Origin: Verrucomicrobia bacterium UBA673
GTDB taxonomy: Bacteria > Verrucomicrobiota > Verrucomicrobiia > Limisphaerales > UBA1096
Reading direction: 5' to 3'
NCBI GenBank assembly: GCA_002299785.1
Contig: DBNL01000167.1
Span: forward strand, 1 to 10,141
Length of the DNA: 10,141 bases
The notes under the pieces were generated by a model. It was not told the DNA's origin, did no database searches, and saw only the letters and a program-made list of their open reading frames with translations. This document shows positions 1 to 7,829 of the stretch, one piece after another. Each line of letters starts with the position of its first letter. Within the stretch, counting starts at the first letter, position 1. A program made the translations under genes and the position numbers.

Positions 1-1899
1 CAGGCCGATAACCTGTCCCGGCTGGGTCAAAAAAACTCCGCCATCCAGAAATACAGGCAAGCCCACAATGAACTCGCCGCACTTCAGTCCGGCTACCCAA
101 ACTGGAATGCCGGTGTAGTCAGTTTCCGAATCAAGTATGTCGATCAGAAACTCAAGGCCCTCGGCGACGAGGCTCCAGAAACGGCGCCATCCTCAGCCAA
201 GCCAGCTATCCTTGACTCCACCACCGCAAGCCGCGAAATCGCCGTTCTAAAGCGTAAGGTTGAATCGCTGGAAAACGCTATCATCCTCAAAGACGCCAAA
301 CTCAAGGAGGCGCTCTCCGCCGTCCCTGCGCCAGAGGAGACCCAGCAACTCGCCACGCTGGAGGCCAACCTCTCCGACTTGCGCCAAGAAAACGCTAACC
401 TCAAGAGCGCCATCGACAAAGCCACCACCCAGTTAAAGGTCGCTAACACCGGCTTAGCCAAGACTAAGGCCCAAGCCGAAAAAGCGCAGGCTGACTTGGT
501 CAAGGCCCAAGCCGAAACCGATAAAACTAACGAGGCGCTCGATCAGGCAGTGGAAGAAGCAAAGACCGCCAAGGCAAAAGCAAACGACCGCCAAGCCCAG
601 CGCCTTGAGAATAAATTGGCGGACAAGCAGAAAAATCTGGCCAAAACAGAAAAGGAACTGGCCTCACTCACAACAGCTCACAAAGCCCTCGAGTCGGAAC
701 TCAAGTCGTTCAAAAAAGGAAGCCGCGAAAAAGACCTACAGGCTGAAGTTAAGTCACTCCAAAAAGAGCTGTCCGAAAACCAGAAAGACATTGAAAAAGC
801 CTCGGGTGAAGTGGCTGCGCTCAAAAGCGACAAGATCTCTCTTGAGGAGGAACTCAAATCGTTCAAGAAAGGCAACCGCGAAAAGAAACTCGAAGCCGAG
901 GTCCGTTCACTCGAAAAGCAGCTGACCAGCAGCAACAGTAAACTGAATGAAACAGCAAGTAATCTGGCTACCGCCGAGAGAAGTAACGATTCACTCGAGG
1001 ATCAGCTCAAGTCACTCCAGAAAGGCTCCCTCGAAAAAGAGATGGGTAACTACATTAACTCGCTCGAGAAACGTCTGGCCAAGGCCGAGCGTAAAAACAC
1101 CAATCCCGCCAGCAAAAGGAAGGGGCTTACCGGCATCTTTAACTGGCAAAAATCAGAACGGGCTGAGAAGGCCCAAGTAGCTGAGTTACAGAACCGAATC
1201 GACACCTTGCGGTCGCGCCTCGAGATTCTCGAGGCCGAGAAAATTCCCTACACCGACGAGGAAAAGAAACTGTTCGCCGAGCCGAACACAGGGGATCAAA
1301 CCGTCAACTCGCTTCAAGCAAAGGTGGCCACCCTTCCCAAAGGTGCCGCGGACGATTTCAAAGCGGGCCAGGCGGCCCTGATCGAGTCCAAGTTCGGCGA
1401 AGCCGAGCAGAAATTCCTGCACGTCCTCAAACTGGACGAAGAGAATCCGTTGACACTTGGGAATCTTGCCCTCGCACAAATGGAACAGGGCAACTACGAG
1501 GGAGCCGAAGCCAGCCTGACCCGTGCGCTAAAGAACAATGACGAGGATGCCTTCTCCCTATCGCTGATCGGCACGCTTCGCTATCGGCAGAAAAAATATG
1601 ATGAAGCACGCGATTATCTGGCCAAAGCGGTCAAACTGAATCCGGAGGATTCCCGCGCACAGCATTTTCTCGGATCAGCGCTCAACAACCTTGGCCAACG
1701 CAAAGCCGCTGAGACGTCGCTGCGCAAAGCGGTTCAAATCAAGCCGGGATATTCCGAGGCTCATCACAATCTCGCCGTGGTTTATGCCACTCAGAATCCG
1801 CCCTTCATTGCCTTGGCCAAGTTCCACTACGAGAAGGCCCTCGCCGGCGGCCACAAAAAGAATGCCGACCTGGAAAAAATCCTCAATAGCGGCAATTAA
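1..1899 (+). CDS. Coiled-coil and TPR-repeat protein, 5' end outside window
   Basis: The frame is open from base 1 to the TAA at 1897-1899, so 632 C-terminal residues are visible and the real start lies upstream. An apparent TTG start at 379 is only an internal codon. Visible residues 1-55 look like one helical repeat followed by a block containing YPNWN, a type I associate with Verrucomicrobiota and Planctomycetota. Residues about 77-414 are Lys/Glu/Ala/Leu-rich with almost no proline and should form a long coiled coil. It includes three copies of a 51-residue unit. A linker with GLTGIFNWQK (around residue 378) and a short proline-containing stretch follow. Residues about 449-620 form four or five tetratricopeptide repeats, for example a helix pair around LRYRQKKYDEARDYL. 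TPRs bind other proteins, so a scaffold or assembly role is likely. No enzyme motif is visible and the exact function is unknown. Localisation cannot be judged without the N-terminus. yjbQ starts 6 bases downstream. Confidence 0.93.
   Translation, partial: QADNLSRLGQKNSAIQKYRQAHNELAALQSGYPNWNAGVVSFRIKYVDQKLKALGDEAPETAPSSAKPAILDSTTASREIAVLKRKVESLENAIILKDAKLKEALSAVPAPEETQQLATLEANLSDLRQENANLKSAIDKATTQLKVANTGLAKTKAQAEKAQADLVKAQAETDKTNEALDQAVEEAKTAKAKANDRQAQRLENKLADKQKNLAKTEKELASLTTAHKALESELKSFKKGSREKDLQAEVKSLQKELSENQKDIEKASGEVAALKSDKISLEEELKSFKKGNREKKLEAEVRSLEKQLTSSNSKLNETASNLATAERSNDSLEDQLKSLQKGSLEKEMGNYINSLEKRLAKAERKNTNPASKRKGLTGIFNWQKSERAEKAQVAELQNRIDTLRSRLEILEAEKIPYTDEEKKLFAEPNTGDQTVNSLQAKVATLPKGAADDFKAGQAALIESKFGEAEQKFLHVLKLDEENPLTLGNLALAQMEQGNYEGAEASLTRALKNNDEDAFSLSLIGTLRYRQKKYDEARDYLAKAVKLNPEDSRAQHFLGSALNNLGQRKAAETSLRKAVQIKPGYSEAHHNLAVVYATQNPPFIALAKFHYEKALAGGHKKNADLEKILNSGN
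697..1080 (+). repeat. Diverged 153-bp (51-residue) tandem repeat inside the coiled coil
   Basis: Units begin at 697, 850 and 1003, exactly 153 bases apart. Each opens with (E/Q)LKS(F/L)(K/Q)KG followed by a charged helix ending in SL(Q/E)K(E/Q/R)L. Units 1 and 2 differ at many third codon positions while keeping LKSFKKG, so the duplication is old and the protein sequence is maintained. The third unit is recognisable over its first 25 codons and then fades. Each unit carries a Lys-Lys-Gly, a likely kink in the coiled coil. Confidence 0.85.
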
Positions 1900-1905
1900 A
1901 CCGTC

Positions 1906-2328
1906 ATGCTCGAGCAGTATGCCGAGGAACTGAGCGTCTCCACTCTCGGCCGCACGCTCTACGAGATCACCCGTGAGGTGGCAGCATTGGTTACGGACAG
2001 CGGCTTTACAACAGGCTTGGTCACCCTGCACGTTCGACACACCTCCGCGTCGCTTCTAATCCAGGAAAACGCCGACCCGAGCGTGCGCACCGACCTTGAG
2101 TCGATCTTCGCCCGCCTTGCTCCCGACGCCGATCCGGTTTATGAGCATAATTATGAAGGCGACGACGACATGGCCGCTCACGTCCGCACCGCGCTGACAA
2201 GTGTCAGCCTCAGCATCCCCATCGCCGGTGGCTCGATGGTGCTCGGCACCTGGCAGGGCATCTACCTCTGGGAACACCGCACCCACCCCCACACCCGCCA
2301 AATCCACATCCACATCACCGGCGAATAA
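1906..2328 (+). CDS. yjbQ: YjbQ/UPF0047 family protein (putative secondary thiamine-phosphate synthase)
   Basis: The 140-residue product matches the usual size of this small cytoplasmic family and has its conserved blocks. These are H45-T-S-A-S-L then Q53-E-N55, the acidic D86-D-D-M with H92, the signature G114-T-W-Q117, and E123-H-R125. In E. coli YjbQ, weak thiamine-phosphate synthase activity has been described; the physiological role of the family remains unclear, so the enzymatic name is a family label. The ATG at 1906 follows the stop of the TPR gene by 6 bases and agrees with the family's N-terminus. No Shine-Dalgarno sequence is visible, and translation may depend on coupling to the upstream gene. 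The next gene begins 49 bases downstream. Confidence 0.93.
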   Translation: MLEQYAEELSVSTLGRTLYEITREVAALVTDSGFTTGLVTLHVRHTSASLLIQENADPSVRTDLESIFARLAPDADPVYEHNYEGDDDMAAHVRTALTSVSLSIPIAGGSMVLGTWQGIYLWEHRTHPHTRQIHIHITGE

Positions 2329-2377
2329 CCCCAAGTTTTCGTTGACGATGAGGTCTCTTTTCTGCTCAATCGCCGTC

Positions 2378-3817
2378 ATGGCTTACTCCATTTCTTTTCT
2401 TCGTCGCTTTATTTTTGCCGCCGGTGCGTTTGCGCTTGGCCAAGCCGCCGCCCAAGCCGAGGTCAAGCTGCCCTCAGTCTTCGACGACCACATGGTTCTG
2501 CAGCAGGGCCAAAAACTCCCCATCTGGGGCTGGGCCGATCCCGGCGAGTCGGTGACCGTCTCCGTCGCCGGCCAATCCAAAAAAACGAAGGCCGGCAAGG
2601 ACGGAGCATGGAAAGTCCAACTCAAGCCGCTCAAGGCCTCCAAAACGCCGGTCGCCTTTTCGGTAAAAGGCAGCAACTCGATCGAATTCGAGGACGTGCT
2701 CGTCGGCGAAGTCTGGCTTTGCTCCGGACAGTCCAACATGGAGTGGCGCGTCTCACAATCGGACAATCCAAAAGAGGAAATTGCCGCTGGCAAGCACCCG
2801 CTGATCCGTCACATCAAGATTCCGCACCGACCGTCCGCCACACCGGAAAAGGACGTCACCCCCGAGCGCGGAGGGTGGGAGGTTTGCAGCCCGGAGACGG
2901 TGGGCAGCTTCACCGCCGTTGGGTACTTTTTTGCGCGCCATCTTCAGGGTGAACTCGGTGTGCCGATTGGGCTCCTCGGCTGCAACTGGGGCGGCACCCG
3001 CATCGAACCGTGGACCACACCGAGCGGTTTCAAGTCGGTACCAGAACTCAAGAAGGATTACGCTGATAAACTCGATACGTTTCCGAAGAAGCGTGACAAC
3101 GGGACCATCAATCACCAGTCTCCGCTCGCGCTGCATAACGGCATGATTTCGCCGATCAACCCATACGGCATCCGGGGCGCGCTCTGGTATCAAGGCGAGA
3201 GCAACAACGGGGAAGGGATGCTCTACTACGAAAAAAAGAAGGCTCTGATCAACGGTTGGCGTGATATCTGGAACAACAAAAAAATGCCCTTCTACTTTGT
3301 GCAACTGGCGCCCTATAAATACGGTGGTGAACCGACCCGACTGGCCGGAATCTGGCAGGCGCAGTTGGAAACTCTGAAGGTTCCGCATACCGGCATGGCG
3401 GTCACCACCGACATCGGCAATATCCGCGACATTCATCCACGCAATAAACAGGAAGTGGGTCGCCGCCTCGCCTTGTGGGCTCTCGCCAAGGATTACGGCA
3501 AAAAAGGGATCGAGTACTCAAGCCCTTTGTTTAAGTCGGCTAGATTCCGCAAAGATACTGTTACTGTTCGCTTCACTCACGCCGATGGTTTGAAGTCAAC
3601 CAACGGCCAAGCCCTGAGCCATTGGGAAGTTGCCGGTGAGGATGAAAAATTCACTGCCGCCCAGGCGGAAATAAAAGGCAGCACCGTGGTCGCTAGAAGT
3701 GATACAGTGAAGAAACCCAAGTTCGTACGCTTCGGCTACCACCAGGAAGCTGAACCAAACTTGGCCAATGGCGCCGGGCTGCCTGCTTCACCGTTCACCA
3801 CAGGTGAAGTGAAATAA
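2378..3817 (+). CDS. Secreted sialate O-acetylesterase-like SGNH esterase
   Basis: With the ATG at 2378 the product is 479 residues. It starts with a signal peptide: FLRRF, a hydrophobic stretch, then a likely cleavage after AAAQA, giving a mature start near EVKLP. The catalytic domain is the SASA/DUF303 type of SGNH hydrolase. It shows C-S-G-Q-S119-N-M with the nucleophile serine, GCNWGGTRIEPW, WYQGESN at 270-276, and an IRD351-I-H353-P block with the likely catalytic Asp and His. A beta-rich segment sits between the signal peptide and the serine (VFDDHMVLQQ, PIWGWADPGE), as is common in this family. The family removes O-acetyl groups from sialic acids or acetylated plant and algal polysaccharides; the actual substrate cannot be read from the sequence. 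An in-frame ATG at 2348 would add ten residues, but 2378 gives the better signal peptide. The open frame continues back to 2201 inside yjbQ, and I treat that part as non-coding in this frame. Confidence 0.92.
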   Translation: MAYSISFLRRFIFAAGAFALGQAAAQAEVKLPSVFDDHMVLQQGQKLPIWGWADPGESVTVSVAGQSKKTKAGKDGAWKVQLKPLKASKTPVAFSVKGSNSIEFEDVLVGEVWLCSGQSNMEWRVSQSDNPKEEIAAGKHPLIRHIKIPHRPSATPEKDVTPERGGWEVCSPETVGSFTAVGYFFARHLQGELGVPIGLLGCNWGGTRIEPWTTPSGFKSVPELKKDYADKLDTFPKKRDNGTINHQSPLALHNGMISPINPYGIRGALWYQGESNNGEGMLYYEKKKALINGWRDIWNNKKMPFYFVQLAPYKYGGEPTRLAGIWQAQLETLKVPHTGMAVTTDIGNIRDIHPRNKQEVGRRLALWALAKDYGKKGIEYSSPLFKSARFRKDTVTVRFTHADGLKSTNGQALSHWEVAGEDEKFTAAQAEIKGSTVVARSDTVKKPKFVRFGYHQEAEPNLANGAGLPASPFTTGEVK

Positions 3818-3850
3818 CTATGGCCTCGGGCAAGCGCTTGGCCACAACCA

Positions 3851-4948
3851 ATGGGCGCAACAATAAGACATTTCAATAGGGTCACCGTGCCCATCTGCGC
3901 AGCCCTATTTTATTTTCTCATGACGCCGGTTGGCCAAGCCGCCGAGCCGGATTTCAAGATCCAGAGCGGCAAAAACAACCGCCTGCCCGGGCTCAAGTCG
4001 GCGTTGCCAAAGCATGTCCAGGTATTCGGACTGTACATCCAAGCGACCGACCGCGTGTCGGATGCCAAACTGCTGCACGCCGCCGACATAACCGCGGATT
4101 TCCTCGACAACGATCGCGATGGCAAACCGGACAATCCAAAAGTAAACGACAAACTCTGGAACGAGCGGTCGGCGATCGTCATGGGCTACGATGAGCGGGA
4201 ACTCGAACGGCTCCACGACCGTTACGGTGAGATGTTCGACGACTACGCGCTGCAGGGCCTGTACGCCACCGAGACGCTGCCCAACGCCGGGCCGCACAAC
4301 CCTAAGTCGCGCGAGTTTGATGCCTCCATTGAGGAGATTTTACACATTATCACCTCGGTCGGTTACGCTGGTGTTTACCCAAAAGTGTTCGGCGAACTCC
4401 ACGGCTCTGAGCTTGCCAACGCAATGGATATCGCGCGCGGCGGCTACTTCCGTACCGTGCCACGCCGCTATCCCGCTAGTGCCTGGTACTCCTACGACGA
4501 CCGCACCTGCGACTACGGCTGCCAGGTCACCGAGTATGTTTACTGGGCGCTCACCAGTCTTCTCGGCGGACAGGATTTTAAGGGTCGGGGCGAAAACATT
4601 GAGCATGAGTGGAAACTCAACACGCCTGAAAAACTGCGTACCAAGGACAAGTCCATCGTCAAAATCCTCACCGATTCAAAGTACCACGTCCCCACCCGAC
4701 TCCCCAATGGCAAGTACCGGCAAATGCGCAAACAAGCCGCCGTCCAGCTCAAGATTGACTTAGACGAAAGCCAGTTCACGCTGACCACTAAATTGCCAAA
4801 AGGCTCGACGGCCATCGTCGAGGCAACAAACGACCTGCTGTCTTGGAGCTTGGCTGAGCGCGTGCCGAGTGATACCACGCTGCTGGAATTCCCCATCGTG
4901 ACCAAGCTGGGACAAGCGCAATTCTTCCGGCTCCGCTTCAACGACTAG
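3851..4948 (+). CDS. Secreted conserved protein of unknown function with a verrucomicrobial-type C-terminal domain
   Basis: The product has 365 residues. A signal peptide (VPICAALFYFLMTP) probably ends near residue 30-31 (GQAA|EP). The main domain, about residues 50-290, contains an Asp-rich loop DNDRDGKPDN (86-95) that resembles an EF-hand-like or calcium-binding loop, the segment E161-E-I-L-H165 followed by SVGYAGVYP, an ARGGYF block, and AWYSYDDRTC220-DYGC224-QVTE228-YVYW. The paired cysteines could form a disulfide outside the cytoplasm, and the Glu/His/Asp cluster looks like a metal site, but I know no characterised member and give no enzyme name. Residues about 296-365 (VEATNDLLSW ... 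QFFRLRF) resemble the small beta domain often found at the C-terminus of verrucomicrobial secreted proteins. The gene lies 33 bases after the esterase and 12 before tatD. The ATG at 3851 is chosen because it gives a proper signal peptide. Confidence 0.88.
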   Translation: MGATIRHFNRVTVPICAALFYFLMTPVGQAAEPDFKIQSGKNNRLPGLKSALPKHVQVFGLYIQATDRVSDAKLLHAADITADFLDNDRDGKPDNPKVNDKLWNERSAIVMGYDERELERLHDRYGEMFDDYALQGLYATETLPNAGPHNPKSREFDASIEEILHIITSVGYAGVYPKVFGELHGSELANAMDIARGGYFRTVPRRYPASAWYSYDDRTCDYGCQVTEYVYWALTSLLGGQDFKGRGENIEHEWKLNTPEKLRTKDKSIVKILTDSKYHVPTRLPNGKYRQMRKQAAVQLKIDLDESQFTLTTKLPKGSTAIVEATNDLLSWSLAERVPSDTTLLEFPIVTKLGQAQFFRLRFND

Positions 4949-4960
4949 CCACCGACCCCG

Positions 4961-5743
4961 ATGCGATTATTCGACGCGCACAACCATGTGCAGGACGCCC
5001 GGTTTTGCGGGCAGCAGGACGAGTTGATAAACGATTGCGTCGCCGTTGGCCTGTCACGAATGGTCGTCAACGGCACTTGCGAAAGCGACTGGCCGGCGGT
5101 CGCCGGCTTGGCCAAGCGCCACGGTTGCGTGCTGCCGAGCTTCGGGCTGCATCCGTGGTTTGTTCACGAGCGCTCGCCGGAATGGCTGGCCAAGCTCGGA
5201 CAGCAACTAGACGAATGCCCCGCCGCCGTTGGCGAGTTTGGGCTCGACCGCTGGAAGCCCGGCTTGAGCTACGAAGGGCAGGAGGAAGTTTTCACCGCCC
5301 AACTTTGCCTCGCCGCCGAGCGCGATCTCCCAGCGAGCATTCACTGCCTAAAAACGTGGGGACGGCTTCATGAGTTGCTCCGCGACAGCTCGCTGCCCAA
5401 GCGCAATTTCCTGCTGCACAGCTACGGTGGTCCGGCGGAAATGGTTAAGCCGTTAGCCAATCTCGGCGCATACTTTAGCTTCCCTGGTGCCTTCGCGCAC
5501 GAGCGCAAAAACCGCCAGCGCGACGCCTTCCGACAAGTGCCGACCGACCGACTGCTCATCGAAACCGACGCCCCCGACCAGGCGCTGCCAGATAACCAAG
5601 TCACCCATCCGCTTGTCCAGAAGGTCAACCATCCGGCCAACATCATCGCCGTATACGAGGCCACCGCTGAGTTGCTTGGTCAAGCACCCGACGACTTGGC
5701 CAAGCGCGTGGAGGAAAATTTCGTCCGCCTTTTCGGCTGTTAA
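4961..5743 (+). CDS. tatD: TatD-family metal-dependent hydrolase/DNase
   Basis: The 260-residue protein has the full TatD set of metal ligands on an amidohydrolase-type TIM barrel: D5-A-H7-N-H9, E92 in VGEFGLDR, H128 in SIHC, H153 in LLHSYGG and D203 in LLIETDAP. As I recall, these positions coincide with those of E. coli TatD. Family members are cytoplasmic, divalent-metal-dependent nucleases or phosphoesterases; 3'-5' exonuclease activity has been reported for E. coli TatD. The paralogue cannot be told from sequence alone (TatD, YcfH or YjjV type), so the symbol is tentative. The ATG at 4961 puts the DxHxH motif at the N-terminus as in the family and follows the previous stop by 12 bases. 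The end is tail-to-tail with recG, overlapping in the shared TTAA. Confidence 0.9.
   Translation: MRLFDAHNHVQDARFCGQQDELINDCVAVGLSRMVVNGTCESDWPAVAGLAKRHGCVLPSFGLHPWFVHERSPEWLAKLGQQLDECPAAVGEFGLDRWKPGLSYEGQEEVFTAQLCLAAERDLPASIHCLKTWGRLHELLRDSSLPKRNFLLHSYGGPAEMVKPLANLGAYFSFPGAFAHERKNRQRDAFRQVPTDRLLIETDAPDQALPDNQVTHPLVQKVNHPANIIAVYEATAELLGQAPDDLAKRVEENFVRLFGC
5740..5743. other. Shared convergent stop codons in TTAA
   Basis: The tatD stop TAA (5741-5743) and the recG stop, read on the other strand (5742-5740), lie within the same palindromic TTAA. The two genes therefore overlap by their stop codons, with no space for a separate intergenic terminator. Confidence 0.95.
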
Positions 5744-7773
5744 ACCCTGGGTTCGCGGGCGACGAGGTCGCGGGCTTTTTGGATTAAGCGCCAGTCGTCG
5801 ATGAGATTGCCGAACTTGAAATCTGGCAGGCCGCTCTGCGCCTGGCCGAGCAACTCACCCGGGCCGCGCTGCCGCAAATCCTCTTCTGCCAATTCGAATC
5901 CGTCGCCGCTTTTTTCCATCACGTCGAGCCGTCGTCGGCCGTCGTCGGTCACTTCATCGGCGACGAGGATGCAGTGCGACTCGTACTCACCCCTGCCGAT
6001 CCGACCTCGCAATTGGTGCAACTGCGCCAAGCCGAAACGGTCAGCGTTCTCGATGAGCATGATCGTCGCGTTCGGAATATCGACGCCGACCTCGATCACG
6101 CTTGTCGCCAATAGGGTCTTGATTTTTCCAGCGAGAAAACCAGTGATGACCTGCTCTTTCTCGGCGAACTTCAGCCGGCCGTGCAGAAGGCCAACGGTGT
6201 GCGGTGCGAGTTTTTCCCGCACGGTCTCGAGTTCCTGATTGACCGCCTTGAGGCTGCCGCCACCCTCGTCATCGACGCGCGGATAAACGACGTATGCCTG
6301 TCTGCCCTCAGCCAGTTTTTCGCAGATGAAACCCCACACCTTGGGCAGGCTCTCCGGCTTGCGAACGTGCGTGCGTACCGGGCCGCGGCCCGGCGGTAAC
6401 TCGTCGATCAGCGAGATGTCGAGGTCACCGTAAACAGTCAAGCCAAGCGTACGCGGTATCGGCGTCGCAGTCATCACGAGCACGTGAGGATACTCCCCTT
6501 TGCTAACGAGCTTCTTTCGCTGTTCGACACCGAACTTGTGTTGCTCGTCGATGATCGCCAGCCCCATTTTCTCGAGCTCAAACTTCTCCTCGACGAGCGC
6601 ATGCGTCCCAATCACAAGCGGCGGCAACTCGTTGTTCCCCATGCCCAACTCAGGCTGGCCGGGGTCACTCATTGTTTTCCTGGCGCCAGTGTGAAGGTGC
6701 ACGGGGATGCCGAGGGGCTCAAACCATTTGCCGAAAACACGATAATGTTGCTCGGCCAAAATCTCCGTCGGCGCGAGTACGACGACGCTGAAACCGCTCT
6801 CGACGGCTCGCAGCGCTGCGCAGGCGGCGACGGCGGTTTTGCCGGAGCCGACGTCGCCCTGCAGCAGCCGGCGCATCGGGTACGAGCCCGCCATGTCACG
6901 GGCAATCTCCTTCCACGCGCGCTGCTGCGCGCCGGTAAATTTAAAGCCCAATCTAGCTAAAAAAGGCTTTAAAAAACGGTCATCTCCGGAGCATCCCAAC
7001 GCCTTAACCTTGGCCTGAAATATCTTTCGCTTTACGCTGATCTGCCGCTGAAACCGGATAAACTCCTCCAGTGCCAACCGCTCGCGAGCCAGTTCGGTTT
7101 GCCCGAGGTCGTCTGGGAAATGTACCGCCTTGAACGCCTCCGCCAGCGGCAGCCAATGACTGTCGTCGCCAGCCAACAGTTTGGCGTTAGTGTTGGGTAC
7201 GGCGTCGGCGAACTGCTCAATGACGCGCCACATCGCGCCGCGTAGCCAGCGTTGCTTGATGCCTTCGGTCAACCGGTACACCGGCACGATGCGCTTGAGA
7301 TGGATGAACTCCTCGCCCTCCTCGGATACCTCCACCTCAGGGTGATCCATCGTGCGAGGTTTCTCCGTCTTGAGTTTGCCGTGGACATGAACGAAGTCGC
7401 CGGTTTTGTAGTAGCGCTCCATGTAGGGCATATTCCACCAACGGCAATGGAGTCGAGCCGTGCCATCGTCAATGATGAGCTCGAACAGACTCTTGCCAAA
7501 GCGCATCCGCTTGACGCCCGCCGCGACAATCGGCCCGGCGACGGTGGCATCATCGCCCTTGGCCAAAGCCTTAACCTCGTGCTGCTGGTTACGGTCCTCG
7601 TAGCGCCTTGGCCCGTGCCACAACAGGTCGGCGACGGTCCGAATGCCGAGCTTGGCCAGGCGCGTCGCGCGCTCAACGCCGACACCGGGCAACGCCGCCA
7701 CCTGTTGGCCAATGGGATCTGTCACAAACTCGGACACTTCGACAGTTGTACCGGTAACCTCGCGCTTGGCCAA
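5740..7773 (-). CDS. recG: ATP-dependent DNA helicase RecG
   Basis: The 677-residue product is near the usual family length (E. coli about 690). RecG is a cytoplasmic branched-DNA translocase that regresses stalled forks and processes Holliday junctions. The N-terminus has the helix-hairpin-helix-like LPGVGVERATRLAKLGI and RYEDR, then the OB-fold wedge with FELIIDDGTARL. The motor shows Walker A GDVGSGKT (306-313), APTEILAEQH, motif II DEQH (409-412) with KFG, motif III TATPIPRT (435-442) and motif VI QLRGRIGRG (587-595). The C-terminus has the family block DLRQRGPGELLGQAQSGLPDF. The start is uncertain: there is no ATG before residue 91 and none upstream before the in-frame stop at 7888-7890. 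The first plausible codon is TTG at 7773, with GTG at 7737, 7725 or 7701 as alternatives. The gene diverges from the 7830 gene across 56 bases and converges with tatD. Confidence 0.97.
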   Translation of the reverse strand: MAKREVTGTTVEVSEFVTDPIGQQVAALPGVGVERATRLAKLGIRTVADLLWHGPRRYEDRNQQHEVKALAKGDDATVAGPIVAAGVKRMRFGKSLFELIIDDGTARLHCRWWNMPYMERYYKTGDFVHVHGKLKTEKPRTMDHPEVEVSEEGEEFIHLKRIVPVYRLTEGIKQRWLRGAMWRVIEQFADAVPNTNAKLLAGDDSHWLPLAEAFKAVHFPDDLGQTELARERLALEEFIRFQRQISVKRKIFQAKVKALGCSGDDRFLKPFLARLGFKFTGAQQRAWKEIARDMAGSYPMRRLLQGDVGSGKTAVAACAALRAVESGFSVVVLAPTEILAEQHYRVFGKWFEPLGIPVHLHTGARKTMSDPGQPELGMGNNELPPLVIGTHALVEEKFELEKMGLAIIDEQHKFGVEQRKKLVSKGEYPHVLVMTATPIPRTLGLTVYGDLDISLIDELPPGRGPVRTHVRKPESLPKVWGFICEKLAEGRQAYVVYPRVDDEGGGSLKAVNQELETVREKLAPHTVGLLHGRLKFAEKEQVITGFLAGKIKTLLATSVIEVGVDIPNATIMLIENADRFGLAQLHQLRGRIGRGEYESHCILVADEVTDDGRRRLDVMEKSGDGFELAEEDLRQRGPGELLGQAQSGLPDFKFGNLIDDWRLIQKARDLVAREPRV

Positions 7774-7829
7774 GCCAGCCGTCGGTTTACCTTTCGCTGG
7801 GCCAAGCCAAGCCGTAGAGTCCGCTACCG
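7774..7829. other. Divergent intergenic region between recG and the Cys-rich gene
   Basis: These 56 bases must hold the translation signals, and probably the promoters, of both genes unless these lie inside the opposing coding regions. I see no convincing -35/-10 pair or Shine-Dalgarno sequence on either strand. A near copy of the palindrome (CTGGGCCAAG, 7797-7806) is present. Confidence 0.5.

Noticed and set aside
2201..2377. Open frame extending the esterase upstream by 59 codons into yjbQ
   Set aside because: It overlaps the well-conserved yjbQ in another frame, is low-complexity Ser/Thr/Pro, and would put the signal peptide internally. The ATG at 2378 gives a standard secreted protein.
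2753..3436. 227-codon minus-strand frame opposite the esterase
   Set aside because: The plus strand encodes the catalytic motifs of an SGNH esterase. The minus translation is a shadow.
3822..3843. Possible hairpin around the palindrome CAAGCGCTTG (3831-3840) after the esterase
   Set aside because: The stem has little loop space and no T-run follows. The next gene starts 10 bases on, so an intrinsic terminator is unlikely. It may be a half copy of the dispersed palindrome (GCGCTTGGCCA, 3834-3844).
3820..3879. Short ATG frame (19 codons) between the esterase and the next gene
   Set aside because: It overlaps the start and signal peptide of the 3851 gene, is very short and has no ribosome-binding site.
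5933..5953. Tandem GTCGTCGG repeat
   Set aside because: It lies in recG and simply encodes the Asp/Gly/Arg-rich TDDGRRRLDV segment. It is too short to be meaningful.
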